Assembly: GCA_026988115.1 (NCBI GenBank)
Contig: JALSLV010000048.1
Location: forward strand, 1-64,000
Direction of reading: 5' to 3'
Source of the DNA: Lysobacterales bacterium
Lineage (GTDB): Bacteria > Pseudomonadota > Gammaproteobacteria > Xanthomonadales > Marinicellaceae
DNA: 64,000 nucleotides
In this document: positions 49,247-58,258 of the stretch, piece after piece
Position numbering within the stretch: position 1 is the stretch's first letter
Layout of the letters: each line of letters starts with the position of its first letter
Translations under genes and position numbers: made by a program
Notes under the pieces: generated by a model
What the model was told of the DNA's origin: nothing
Databases searched by the model: none
Seen by the model: the letters and a program-made list of their open reading frames with translations, nothing else

Positions 49247-49385
49247 ATTGTTTTAGGAATTGATGCCACACTAAATTAAAAGCAGGAAATTATAAATCTA
49301 AGTCAGCTTGATTGCCAATTAAACACCTAAATTCACTACTTTTTGTAATAAGACTATAAAACCATTTATTGAGTTCTAATACTGG

Positions 49386-49461
49386 TTCTCCTCCTTCACG
49401 AGGATGACGACATATGGTGTTTTATGTCGTAAGCAGGTAAGGTGGAGTTACCTTTCTTACC
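49386..49461. repeat. REP-like structured element
   Basis: Three consecutive hairpins: TCCTC (49389-49393) with GAGGA (49400-49404), ACGACATA (49407-49414) with TATGTCGT (49423-49430), and GGTAAG (49436-49441) with CTTACC (49456-49461). Read on the minus strand, the first hairpin is GTCATCCTCGTGAAGGAGGA and continues to AACCAG, resembling the widespread repeat GTCATTCCCGCGAAAGCGGG. This suggests a degenerate REP element in the gap between cmk and the zinc-finger gene. Another possibility is a structured RNA or terminator. Confidence 0.45.
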
Positions 49462-49490
49462 GGATTATATATTTATCTATTTTCATATAT

Positions 49491-49979
49491 CTATACTTCT
49501 TCATTCAGTTCTTGGTTAAAATCAACGATACATTTATTACATATAAAAGCAATGTCACTACATATAATCTGCTGTATACCTTCATCAAATTGCATGCTTC
49601 CACAAAAACTACACTTCGTCTTTTCGATTATTTCTTGTTGCTTCCTTAAGTATATTTTTGCTTGTTTTTCAGTGTACCTTGTTTTTATCCAATTTTTATC
49701 AACACCTGCATAATGTGATTCTGCAAGGAGTTTAGCTTCAACTAAAGATAAAGCGTCAAAATAGTCAAAGGCATAAACCACCTCCCATTTTTTATTACAA
49801 TGCAATAAGAAGAACTCGTCTTTACCAACCTTTTTGCAAATAGCCATTCTAGGAACTTTTCCAACATATTTTCCATTGACATTGAGTTTTCTTTTTTTTG
49901 ACAATCTATGCCGCTTATTGGTTTTAGCATATTCAACAACATAATGAGGGTCTAATATAATTAACGGAGGTTTTTTCAT
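49491..49979 (-). CDS. Orphan protein with a ClpX-type zinc finger
   Basis: The protein has 162 residues from the ATG at 49979, chosen because it avoids overlapping the alpha-2-macroglobulin gene. The C-terminal region CSFCGSMQFDEGIQQIICSDIAFICNKCIVDF (about residues 121-152) matches the ClpX N-terminal zinc-binding domain (C-x2-C ... C-x2-C). The rest (about 1-115) is basic, with a mixed alpha/beta pattern, and I do not recognise it. No AAA module is present, so it is not ClpX. It could recognise substrates or bind a ClpX-like partner, which is inference. Confidence 0.6.
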   Translation of the reverse strand: MKKPPLIILDPHYVVEYAKTNKRHRLSKKRKLNVNGKYVGKVPRMAICKKVGKDEFFLLHCNKKWEVVYAFDYFDALSLVEAKLLAESHYAGVDKNWIKTRYTEKQAKIYLRKQQEIIEKTKCSFCGSMQFDEGIQQIICSDIAFICNKCIVDFNQELNEEV

Positions 49980-49983
49980 AATT

Positions 49984-52900
49984 CTACTCAACAACCTCCA
50001 TCTTCCCCTGCTCTGCACTCATCGCACGGACTTCAGGATGGTACATGTCTTCGACCAATGTCGATGGAATGGTGTATTTCCCTGGAGTAACGGCGCGAGC
50101 AAGGTAAAAAACATGACTTGTTCGGTATTTTGATAAAGCCAAAGCGGCAATGTAACGGTCATCGCGGAATTCTTGATGTTTGATTCGGGTATAATTTTGC
50201 CATTGGTAAATGTATTTTTTATCAATTTTTATATCATCTAACGTAAATGAATGCGCTAAGTTTTGGTTTTCCAGCTCCAAACCAGCAGGCAATAATTCAA
50301 TCAACATGGCATCGGGTAAATAGCTGCGGTTCTTGTCTTTTTTATCCAAACTCACCTCTACGTGCACCAAAATCATTTCGCCTGTTTTTAACTGTTTGAT
50401 GTTTTTCTTATTGCCTTTGGTGTCGTAATAATGGCGTTTAATGATTATACCATTATTGCTAAAACTATTATCCTTGCGATAACCTTGCGTTTTGTAATCC
50501 ACAAATAAGGTTTGCTTGCCAGTATTTGTTAATAATAAAGGCACTTTAGCCTCTTTAGCCAACCATAACTTAATTAAGTCATTGGATTGTTTAAAGCCAT
50601 CGGTGTGGTTGTTTCGATTTAAATCTAACTGCCACTCATTGTTGTTTTTATTCTTTTCAAGAGCCTTGGCTAACCGAAATAAACTGCCGCGTTCTTGAGT
50701 TGACATCCAGCGTTTTCCTTTAAGCTCATCAAGCAATTGTGGAAATAATGCATTAGGTGTTTTTGCTAGTTTTTCAGTTAACAGGCTGTCGATACCAAGC
50801 AAAATGACTTGTGAAGTATCGCGAATAGTCGTACCATAATCACCATAGTAATAATAACCCTTTTCATCCGTTTTAAAATCAACTGCCGCAAGCCATGCTT
50901 CATTGGCTCGTCTTTCATCTCCCATCAATTCTAAAGCGGCGGCAAAATGCGCCAAAGGCAAAGCGGTTTTACTGAACTTGGCTTGTTTGTCATAGGCTTG
51001 ACGCACATCTTGCAAGTTAACTTGCTTAATACCAGCCAACACATAAGCCGCATAGGCTTTGTAGGCAACCAAATAATGTTCTTTAGAACTTAAATACCGC
51101 GCTAAATCCGAGCGTGGTTTTTGGTTTTTACGCACATAGGTTCTCATGCGTTTGATGGCTTTTTTCAATACCGTTTCAGGGACGTTATAACCCTTGGCTT
51201 TGGCTTTTATCAGAAAGTCTGAAACATAAACTGTCAACCACCTTTCTTCTGGGGAATTATTACTCCATAAGCCAAAACTGCCATCGTAGCGTTGCATACC
51301 GACTATTCTACTGATAGCATTTTCAATCAATTGAGTGCGTTTTTCGAAAATTTCGACCGCTTTATTATTGCTAAATAGATTCAAATCACTTTGTTCTACT
51401 TGCATCAAAGGCCAAGCACGGCTGGTGGTCTGTTCTAAACAACCATAAGGGTATTGAATTAAATGCTGTAAATGAGCATTTGCATCCAAAATTGGTGTAT
51501 TGGATACTTTTAAGATGGATTTCAAACCATCATCTTCATAAAAATCTAATGATTTTTGAGCAATTTTTATTGATTTTCCTGGCTCAATAACCGCTAATTG
51601 ACTCGTGGTTACCGCAGCAGAAGCAGGTCGAATACCAAGCTTCCAATCACGCTCTAAAGAATAGTTGTTTTTGCCTGTTATTTTCGCTTTAACCGTTACG
51701 GCGCCCAATCCTCGGTGTGTTGTTGCCCTAATCGGTAGTTTTACGACTCGTTTTTCTTGAGCCTTAAGTTCAATAGTTTGCGATAATTTTTGTTCGCCAA
51801 GGTATTTATCAGCCGTTAAATTTAGTTGCATTATTTGAGTAAAGTCTTCGGTGTTTTGCACATCTATGACTGCAAAAGATTCATCGCCTTTGGCTAAAAA
51901 TCTTGGCATTGCGCTGGATACCACAATTGGAGCCGCGACTTTCATGCGTGATTCAATACTCGCAACCTGAATTTCGTTATAAGCCATTGCCATTAAGCGA
52001 ATTTCTCCATTAAAATAAGGAATATCGAGTTTTATTTTCGCTTCGCCATTGGCATCAAAGGCAACTTTTTCGGTAAATAAAGAGACAATTTGCACATCGG
52101 ATTGAGCCGCATCCCCTCCTCGGTTAATATCAGCATCACCGCCGAATTTTTGTCGAGCCAATTGACCCTCGCCATAGGCAATAATCGAACCATACATATC
52201 GCGCAATTCAGCACTGTATTTTCGAGCAGCAAACAACCACGAAAAAGGATTAGGCGTTTTAAAATTACTGACATTTAACACACCTGTGTCAACGGCTGCC
52301 AAAGTCACAAAACTGCTCTGGCTGTGCAAATCTGTTGCTTTAACTGTTACAGTCACGCTAGATTCTGGCAAGATTTTTTCTGGATGGTCAATTTCCAGTG
52401 TTATTTTCCTATCATCACGATCAAGCGGCAGTGCAATGACACCAAAAGAACGAGCCGGAAGGTGTTTGCGTTTGCTATCGCCTTTTTGTATTACCATAAC
52501 ACTGGCATGTAAATCGTGGCGATTCCAACTGTTATCAATAGCAATAGCAACAGTTTGTTCGGCTGAACTTAATTGTACAGCTTTTTTGAATAACAGCTCA
52601 TCACTTTCAACCGTTATGATTGCCAATCCGGCATAAGGCGCAGTAATCGTTAATTCCGCCTCCGAACCTTGGGTAATTGTGTCACTATTCCAAGACAATT
52701 GCACTTGATCTGGACGTTCACCATTGGCGTTTTCCGCATCGTACCAACTCCAACCAGAGAAAAACTGATAACTGCTGATAAGTGTTTGCTTGGCATCCCG
52801 AATTTCCACTCGGTAATTACCATAATCCACTGGCAAGGTCACTTTATTGACTTGATTCTTTTTTAAATTTATTACGGTATCAAAGACCGCAACATTGGTC

Positions 52901-54921
52901 TGGGAACGATTGTAACTCCAGCCATCATCGCCCCAATGCCAATAACGTTGGTCATTTTCACGAATTAATAACACATCAACATTGTTCATGTCCACTTTAT
53001 CGCCTTGTCGATTAACGGCAATTAATTCGATTTCATTATTACTGTTTGGACTGGCATAATCAGCATCATTTTGCAGCCATGATGGTCGCACGCCAATAGC
53101 GGTTTCGTGTGGCCAAATAGTTTGCACAACGCGGCGAGAGATTGGGCGACCACCTGATTCGTAGACATTGACATAGGTTTTAATTCGCAATGGGAATTTA
53201 GTGTCTTTCCATTGATTTTGAATAGTCAAGGACGCAAAACCTTTTTCATCCAACTTCGCTTGCGGTACATCGAAATTTAAATCATAATCGTGGTAACTGC
53301 GTGAACCAAACTCATAGTCTTTAAATTCATCAAACAAACGCGTTTGGTTGCCAACAGAAACAGTGGCATCAAAACGGTTATTGGCAGCAGGTGAACCATA
53401 AAGGTAATCACTTTGCACATCAATAAGACTATCATCGCTTGCATCGATGTGTTTTTTGTTATCGTGGGCTTTTAAAGCCAACTTCAAGCGTTCAGGTAAA
53501 AAATCTTCCACCGAAAATTTGTATTCAAATTTATCGGTATTACCCAAGGTTGCAATAAATGTCCATTCACCCGTTAAAGCATCCTTCGGCACGCTGAATT
53601 CTGAGCTATAGAGTGAACTGTCATCTCCCGTCCATGTAAAAGACTTAAAACTGCGGTAATCGGGGCGTTTCATCTCGACTTTTATAGGCGATGCTTTAAC
53701 TTTTTTACCATCGGCATCACGCAATATGCCATTGATATTAATGGTTTCGCCTGGTCGGTATAAATCACGCGGTGCATACAAGAACAGTTCTTGTGGATGA
53801 TAAGGGCGAGAGGATAAATTAAATTCAGATAAATCCATTTTGGGTTGATTCAAGCGAACCAAATTAAAGTTATCGCTCTTTTGAGCCAAAACAAATCGTG
53901 CTTTTTTTATTTCAGGCGTTTTAAATTCGGCAAAACCTTGAGTGTCTGTGTGAGTCTGATCAATCACAACACCGTTTTCATCAACCAGTTTTATAGAAAT
54001 ATTTTTATACGCTTTGGCTTGTGGCAGTTGGTGAGTAAATACCACCAAAGAATCATCGTATTTTCGTGTATGCAAACCAATATCCGTGCTAACAAACCAC
54101 GTGTTTTGAATATTATACGAATACATATCGTGTGGCATCATGGTGACAAAATACAAACCCGACTTTTGCACTTGTTCAATATTCTTGATATTTATATCGT
54201 GTTGTGCTCGTTTGTTTTTTTCGCTTTTTAACTCAAACTCAGCGGTATACACCACCTTAGCAATTTTATACATGCGTTCTAATGTATAAATTTCATTACG
54301 GTAATTCATTTGTAAAAATTGTGCGTACTTATCAGGATTGATGCGCCAAAATTTCAAATCAACAGCTTCCACATTAACCGCTTCAATCGGTAAAACATTG
54401 CTATCTTTTAGTAGTGTTGAACCCTTTGAAACAAAACGCACACTTTTTTGGTAAGGGCGGGTATTGAGGTCTTTAGTAAAACCGCTTTTTATTTTTTTAC
54501 CGTTTATTGACAGCAAACCCTTATCCACCAGCACTTTATAATGCGTGTCGGCTTCGATAAAAGGAAAATACATGGATGAATTGCTTTCATCGTAAATCCA
54601 ACCGCCTTTTACTAATTGATTGCTTTCCTTGCCTGTATATACTTTTATCAAACTATCTATATTTTGTTGACCATCCACTGGTAAGGTCAGGTTGACTTGT
54701 AAAGCCGGTGCATTTTCAAACAAACCTTCAGTGATGCTTAGCACTTTAAACTCGGTTAAGTCTGAATAGTTTATTTTGTCACGTTTTAAGCTGTTATTAC
54801 TCGGTATCGACTGAGGCTGAGTAAGTTTTTGTACAGCCTCGCTAGATTTATTTGATTGAAGTGAGTCATCAGAACACGATGAAACAAAGAGTAAGGCAAA
54901 AAGAATAAGAAAATTTTTCAT
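49984..54921 (-). CDS. Bacterial alpha-2-macroglobulin lipoprotein
   Basis: The protein has 1645 residues from MKNFLILFALLFVSSC at 54921; a lipobox (VSSC) supports this start over one 47 codons earlier. The length is close to E. coli YfhM (1653). MG domains dominate the N-terminal half. The thioester motif CLEQ (in YGCLEQTTSRAWP, about residue 1161) is intact, and a helical TED domain follows, with a C-terminal receptor-like domain. It is a periplasmic protease trap guarding the cell. The usual partner gene for penicillin-binding protein 1C is not in the window. Confidence 0.92.
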   Translation of the reverse strand: MKNFLILFALLFVSSCSDDSLQSNKSSEAVQKLTQPQSIPSNNSLKRDKINYSDLTEFKVLSITEGLFENAPALQVNLTLPVDGQQNIDSLIKVYTGKESNQLVKGGWIYDESNSSMYFPFIEADTHYKVLVDKGLLSINGKKIKSGFTKDLNTRPYQKSVRFVSKGSTLLKDSNVLPIEAVNVEAVDLKFWRINPDKYAQFLQMNYRNEIYTLERMYKIAKVVYTAEFELKSEKNKRAQHDINIKNIEQVQKSGLYFVTMMPHDMYSYNIQNTWFVSTDIGLHTRKYDDSLVVFTHQLPQAKAYKNISIKLVDENGVVIDQTHTDTQGFAEFKTPEIKKARFVLAQKSDNFNLVRLNQPKMDLSEFNLSSRPYHPQELFLYAPRDLYRPGETININGILRDADGKKVKASPIKVEMKRPDYRSFKSFTWTGDDSSLYSSEFSVPKDALTGEWTFIATLGNTDKFEYKFSVEDFLPERLKLALKAHDNKKHIDASDDSLIDVQSDYLYGSPAANNRFDATVSVGNQTRLFDEFKDYEFGSRSYHDYDLNFDVPQAKLDEKGFASLTIQNQWKDTKFPLRIKTYVNVYESGGRPISRRVVQTIWPHETAIGVRPSWLQNDADYASPNSNNEIELIAVNRQGDKVDMNNVDVLLIRENDQRYWHWGDDGWSYNRSQTNVAVFDTVINLKKNQVNKVTLPVDYGNYRVEIRDAKQTLISSYQFFSGWSWYDAENANGERPDQVQLSWNSDTITQGSEAELTITAPYAGLAIITVESDELLFKKAVQLSSAEQTVAIAIDNSWNRHDLHASVMVIQKGDSKRKHLPARSFGVIALPLDRDDRKITLEIDHPEKILPESSVTVTVKATDLHSQSSFVTLAAVDTGVLNVSNFKTPNPFSWLFAARKYSAELRDMYGSIIAYGEGQLARQKFGGDADINRGGDAAQSDVQIVSLFTEKVAFDANGEAKIKLDIPYFNGEIRLMAMAYNEIQVASIESRMKVAAPIVVSSAMPRFLAKGDESFAVIDVQNTEDFTQIMQLNLTADKYLGEQKLSQTIELKAQEKRVVKLPIRATTHRGLGAVTVKAKITGKNNYSLERDWKLGIRPASAAVTTSQLAVIEPGKSIKIAQKSLDFYEDDGLKSILKVSNTPILDANAHLQHLIQYPYGCLEQTTSRAWPLMQVEQSDLNLFSNNKAVEIFEKRTQLIENAISRIVGMQRYDGSFGLWSNNSPEERWLTVYVSDFLIKAKAKGYNVPETVLKKAIKRMRTYVRKNQKPRSDLARYLSSKEHYLVAYKAYAAYVLAGIKQVNLQDVRQAYDKQAKFSKTALPLAHFAAALELMGDERRANEAWLAAVDFKTDEKGYYYYGDYGTTIRDTSQVILLGIDSLLTEKLAKTPNALFPQLLDELKGKRWMSTQERGSLFRLAKALEKNKNNNEWQLDLNRNNHTDGFKQSNDLIKLWLAKEAKVPLLLTNTGKQTLFVDYKTQGYRKDNSFSNNGIIIKRHYYDTKGNKKNIKQLKTGEMILVHVEVSLDKKDKNRSYLPDAMLIELLPAGLELENQNLAHSFTLDDIKIDKKYIYQWQNYTRIKHQEFRDDRYIAALALSKYRTSHVFYLARAVTPGKYTIPSTLVEDMYHPEVRAMSAEQGKMEVVE

Positions 54922-55070
54922 TGGTGTATTTAATTTTAGTAAAAGATATGATAATAGACAAGTATAGCAAATTAATGCTGAATTTATGATGAATTGTGGC
55001 AGTAATAAAAATCTATTTAATAACGTGTAGCTTGTCATGACAGGTTTCATAGAAAATTTCACGGCAACAT

Positions 55071-55349
55071 TTATCTATCCTCCTTTTTGTGCCAAACTCT
55101 TAGCACCACTAACAAATGTTTTGTATAGGAGTACCTAATTTGATAATCAAGAATATAGAGGTCTCTAGTAATATCAGGGTTTGTTGCATGTTTTACTTTT
55201 ATTCCCATTTCTGGGTTTTTGAGTAAACTCCTAATACCTTTTGCCAGTTTCTTAGCTATTCTATTAGCCGCAATTCGGTTTTTTATCGAAATGAATTTTT
55301 TTAACCTTTTTAAATCGTATGTTACCTTTTCTGATATTTCAAGTTCCAT
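55071..55349 (-). CDS. RelE/ParE-type toxin
   Basis: The product has 92 residues. The ParE/RelE fold is shown by the opening helices (KRLKKFISIKNRIAANRIAKKLAKGIRSLLKNPEMGIKV) and the C-terminal strands RDLYILDYQIRYSYTKHLLVVLRVWHKKEDR. Arg and His near the end are often catalytic in this fold. Its start overlaps the antitoxin stop by one base. It acts either on ribosomal mRNA (RelE) or on gyrase (ParE); sequence alone does not decide. Confidence 0.82.
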   Translation of the reverse strand: MELEISEKVTYDLKRLKKFISIKNRIAANRIAKKLAKGIRSLLKNPEMGIKVKHATNPDITRDLYILDYQIRYSYTKHLLVVLRVWHKKEDR

Positions 55350-55618
55350 TATTTCACTTTAGGCATTTCGAGTTCATTGTCAGTACCCCAACTCTCAACC
55401 CATTCTAAGACCTTTTCACCTTCAATGACTCTACCGTTCTTAACATCTTCGAGCCCTTCAAGAGTATCCAACCATTTCTGTGATTCCATATTTTCTTTTA
55501 TTACATACTCAGCTACAGCCTCATTGATTAACCAGCTTTTACTGCGTTGTTTCTTTTCAGCAAGTTCTTTTAATGATTCATTAAGTTCGTCTTTAATTCT
55601 AACACTTGTAATACTCAT
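55349..55618 (-). CDS. RHH/CopG-type antitoxin
   Basis: The protein has 89 residues with the preferred start MSITSVRIKDELNESL at 55618 (a longer frame begins at 55648). The ribbon-helix-helix motif is SVRIKDELNESLKELAEKKQRSKSWLINEAVAEYV. The C-terminal tail (LEWVESWGTDNELEMPKVK) would bind the toxin. It precedes the toxin in the operon. Three TTGTA repeats at 10-bp spacing lie upstream and probably form the autoregulatory site. Confidence 0.85.
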   Translation of the reverse strand: MSITSVRIKDELNESLKELAEKKQRSKSWLINEAVAEYVIKENMESQKWLDTLEGLEDVKNGRVIEGEKVLEWVESWGTDNELEMPKVK

Positions 55619-55627
55619 ACTGATGCC

Positions 55628-55673
55628 TTGTACTAATTTGTAATACATTGTAATTTAATCCTGATGTTTTGTA
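55628..55673. promoter_or_regulatory. Phased TTGTA operator of the toxin-antitoxin operon
   Basis: TTGTA occurs at 55628, 55638 and 55648, exactly 10 bp apart, with a fourth at 55669. RHH repressors commonly bind short repeats phased on one face of DNA. They lie just upstream of the antitoxin start (55618), consistent with TA autorepression. Confidence 0.7.
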
Positions 55674-55687
55674 AAGTTAAATTTTTA

Positions 55688-55715
55688 TTGACAAAATATT
55701 TCAATTAGGTAATAT
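55688..55715 (+). promoter_or_regulatory. marR-hutU promoter
   Basis: A perfect TTGACA (55688-55693) is followed, after a 16-bp spacer, by TAATAT (55710-55715). The start codon of marR is 28 nt downstream. Confidence 0.75.
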
Positions 55716-55731
55716 ATTGCGAAACATATTA
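55710..55731. promoter_or_regulatory. Palindromic MarR operator over the -10
   Basis: TAATAT at one end and ATATTA at the other enclose an imperfect dyad (about 18 of 22 positions match). It overlaps the -10, which would allow autorepression by the MarR protein. Confidence 0.6.
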
Positions 55732-55743
55732 CATTATTAACTG

Positions 55744-56217
55744 ATGCCAACAAAATTAAAAAAAATATCCGATGCCTTTATCGGTAAACAAGCCGATGAT
55801 TTAAGCAACTTGATTCGTGAACAGGTTAAACCTATTTATGAGTCACTGGGGATAGTAGTGCCAGTCAAGTCATGCTCGGTGATACATTATTTGCATAAAT
55901 TCGATGATTTATCCATTACCGATTTAGCCAAACACTTAAAACAATCGCACCAATTGATTAAACAAAAAATCCCCAAACTGATTCAATTGGGGTTAGTAAC
56001 TGCTAAAAGTGATGAAAATGATAAACGCCGAACCACTTATCATTTAACCACTGCAGGCAGAGAACAAGCCACATTATTAAATGAAAACTCATTAAATACC
56101 GTTTACGAACATTTAAGTGACGAAATCGGTGCCAATTTACACCACGTATTAAATGATGCGATAAAAGCTTTAAAACAAAAAGAACTCTTAACCCGTTTTA
56201 ACGAGATTAACACATGA
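55744..56217 (+). CDS. MarR-family regulator of the hut genes
   Basis: The product has 157 residues. A winged helix occupies about residues 35-100: [50 protein letters not shown], with the DKRR wing. It overlaps hutU by 4 bp (ATGA), so it is translationally coupled to hutU and likely controls histidine utilisation. Histidine operons are usually regulated by HutC, a GntR-type protein, so a MarR here is unusual. The ligand is presumably urocanate, which is inference. Confidence 0.8.
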   Translation: MPTKLKKISDAFIGKQADDLSNLIREQVKPIYESLGIVVPVKSCSVIHYLHKFDDLSITDLAKHLKQSHQLIKQKIPKLIQLGLVTAKSDENDKRRTTYHLTTAGREQATLLNENSLNTVYEHLSDEIGANLHHVLNDAIKALKQKELLTRFNEINT

Positions 56218-57887
56218 ACTCAAGAATAGACAAAACCCGTAAAATTAAAGCCCCAACCGGCACAACACTAAGCTGCAAATCTTGGTTAACCGAAGCTCCG
56301 ATGCGGATGTTGATGAATAATCTAGATGCACAAGTTGCCGAACGCCCAGAAGAATTGGTGGTTTATGGCGGCATAGGACGTGCAGCTCGTAATTGGGAAT
56401 GTTATGACCAAATTGTTGCAAGTTTAAAGAACCTTGAAGATGATGAAACATTACTGGTGCAATCAGGCAAACCTGTTGGCGTGTTTAGAACCCATAAAGA
56501 TGCCCCACGGGTATTAATTGCTAACTCAAATTTGGTTCCACATTGGGCAAATTGGGAACATTTTAATGAACTGGATAAAAAAGGTTTGATGATGTACGGG
56601 CAAATGACCGCTGGTTCGTGGATTTATATCGGTTCTCAAGGCATCGTGCAAGGCACCTATGAAACCTTTGTTGAAGCTGGGCGACAACATTTTGATGGCG
56701 ATACCAAAGGCAAGTGGATTTTAACCGGCGGACTTGGCGGCATGGGTGGAGCACAACCTCTGGCAGCAACCATGGCAGGCTACAGCATGATAGCGGTAGA
56801 ATGCGATGAAACTCGCATAGATTTTCGCCTAAAAACAGGCTATGTGGATAAAAAAGCCTATTCAATAGAACAAGCCATGGACATGTTAAACCACGCCTTA
56901 AAAAAAGGTCAAGCCATCTCAATTGGCTTACTGGGCAATGCAGCTGATGTATTTGGGCAAATGTACGCTGATGGCATTCGACCCGATTTAGTCACCGACC
57001 AAACCTCCGCACACGACCCCGTTAATGGCTATTTGCCGCAAGGTTGGAGTGTCGAACAATGGCGAGAAACCATTAAAACCAATCCCGAAGAAGTGGCAAA
57101 ACAAGCCCGCAAATCCATGCGTGTGCAAGTGCAAGCCATGCTCGATTTTCACTCACAAGGCATTCCTACTGTTGATTACGGCAACAATATCCGCCAAGAA
57201 GCCTATAACGAAGGCCTAAAAAATGCCTTTGACTTCCCAGGATTTGTGCCAGCTTATGTTCGCCCATTATTCTGTCGAGGCATTGGACCCTTTCGTTGGG
57301 CAGCCTTATCAGGCGACCCCGAAGACATTTACAAAACCGATGCCAAAGTCAAAGAAATCATTGCCGATGACCCACATCTGCACAACTGGTTAGACATGGC
57401 TCGTGAACGCATCCAATTTCAAGGCTTACCCGCACGTATTTGTTGGGTAGGCTTAGGATTACGCGACAAATTAGGCTTGGCATTCAATGAAATGGTACGC
57501 AACGGCGAACTATCAGCCCCCGTTGTTATCGGGCGTGACCACCTAGACTCAGGCTCTGTTGCCAGCCCAAACCGTGAAACCGAAAGCATGGCTGACGGCT
57601 CAGATGCCGTATCAGATTGGCCATTACTCAACGCCATGCTCAATGTTGCCAGCGGTGCCACATGGGTTTCACTGCACCACGGCGGTGGAGTCGGCATGGG
57701 CTACTCGCAACACTCAGGCTTGGTAATCGTTTGCGATGGCACCCTCGAGGCTGACGAACGCATTGCCAGAGTATTGTGGAACGACCCAGCCACAGGTGTC
57801 ATGCGACATGCCGATGCGGGTTATGAAATTGCTAAGCAATGTGCGAAGGAGAATGAGTTGAATTTACCGATGATAAATGGAAAATAA
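56214..57887 (+). CDS. hutU: Urocanate hydratase
   Basis: The protein has 557 residues, typical for the family. Key elements are [33 protein letters not shown], and the region [20 protein letters not shown] with the conserved Cys. It hydrates urocanate to 4-imidazolone-5-propionate using NAD as a cofactor. hutH follows after a repeat-filled gap; hutI and hutG are not in the window. Confidence 0.96.
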   Translation: MNSRIDKTRKIKAPTGTTLSCKSWLTEAPMRMLMNNLDAQVAERPEELVVYGGIGRAARNWECYDQIVASLKNLEDDETLLVQSGKPVGVFRTHKDAPRVLIANSNLVPHWANWEHFNELDKKGLMMYGQMTAGSWIYIGSQGIVQGTYETFVEAGRQHFDGDTKGKWILTGGLGGMGGAQPLAATMAGYSMIAVECDETRIDFRLKTGYVDKKAYSIEQAMDMLNHALKKGQAISIGLLGNAADVFGQMYADGIRPDLVTDQTSAHDPVNGYLPQGWSVEQWRETIKTNPEEVAKQARKSMRVQVQAMLDFHSQGIPTVDYGNNIRQEAYNEGLKNAFDFPGFVPAYVRPLFCRGIGPFRWAALSGDPEDIYKTDAKVKEIIADDPHLHNWLDMARERIQFQGLPARICWVGLGLRDKLGLAFNEMVRNGELSAPVVIGRDHLDSGSVASPNRETESMADGSDAVSDWPLLNAMLNVASGATWVSLHHGGGVGMGYSQHSGLVIVCDGTLEADERIARVLWNDPATGVMRHADAGYEIAKQCAKENELNLPMINGK

Positions 57888-57954
57888 AGGAAAAAAGCGT
57901 AACGCAAAGGGCGCAAAGAAGGCACAAAGTTCGCAAAGTATAAAATATAAAATG

Positions 57955-58036
57955 TAAGGTGGGCTTGCCCACCAAATTTGATACTGAGCAATTATCGAGG
58001 CAACTGATACACTGCTGGTGGGCAAGCCCAACCTAC
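57955..58036. repeat. MITE-like element, copy 2
   Basis: The unit starts TAAGGTGGGCTTGCCCACC and ends GGTGGGCAAGCCCA, giving inverted ends. The internal ATTATCGAGGCAACT matches copy 1 at 15351-15428. The element is non-coding, about 80 bp, and is placed between hutU and hutH. Confidence 0.75.
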
Positions 58037-58157
58037 GACAATGAGTAATAAAAAGACTCCTACGGATTGTTGGCTTTAGCCGACCCTTTTTAGAAAGTTG
58101 ACTAAAGCCAACTACCCGAAAGAGTTATAAAAGAATGGTGAGTTACACCGAAAAAAC

Positions 58158-58212
58158 CTCTGTGTATCTCTGTGAAACCTCTGCGAACCTCTGCGAGACT
58201 CTGTGTTCCTTA
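58158..58212. repeat. CTCTGTG-type degenerate repeat, left of hutH
   Basis: Several CTCTG(T/C)G(A/T) units follow one another. The segment ends CTCTGTGTTCCTTA (58199-58212), whose exact reverse complement TAAGGAACACAGAG occurs at 59803-59816 beyond hutH. Confidence 0.7.
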
Positions 58213-58258
58213 GCAGAGTTAAACAAAATAAAGAACCAACAGGAAACTGTATAATACT

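Larger units (their letters stand above)
57888..58258. other. Repeat-filled gap between hutU and hutH
   Basis: This 371-bp gap holds no gene. In order: a GCAAAG-rich low-complexity segment (57898-57940), MITE-like copy 2 (57955-58036), a hairpin GTTGGCTTTAG / CTAAAGCCAAC (58069-58079 and 58102-58112), then a segment of reiterated CTCTG(T/C)G units (58158-58207). hutH probably needs its own promoter, since the gap is so long, although none is obvious. Confidence 0.75.

Noticed and set aside
49386-49461. Integron attC site or retron msr
   Set aside because: There is no integrase or reverse transcriptase, and the R' and R'' attC core motifs are not evident.
53845-54231. 128-codon plus-strand frame
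   Set aside because: It is antisense to the alpha-2-macroglobulin gene, which is strongly supported, and has no family resemblance.
56563-56922. 119-codon minus-strand frame
   Set aside because: It is antisense to hutU, which is complete and well conserved.
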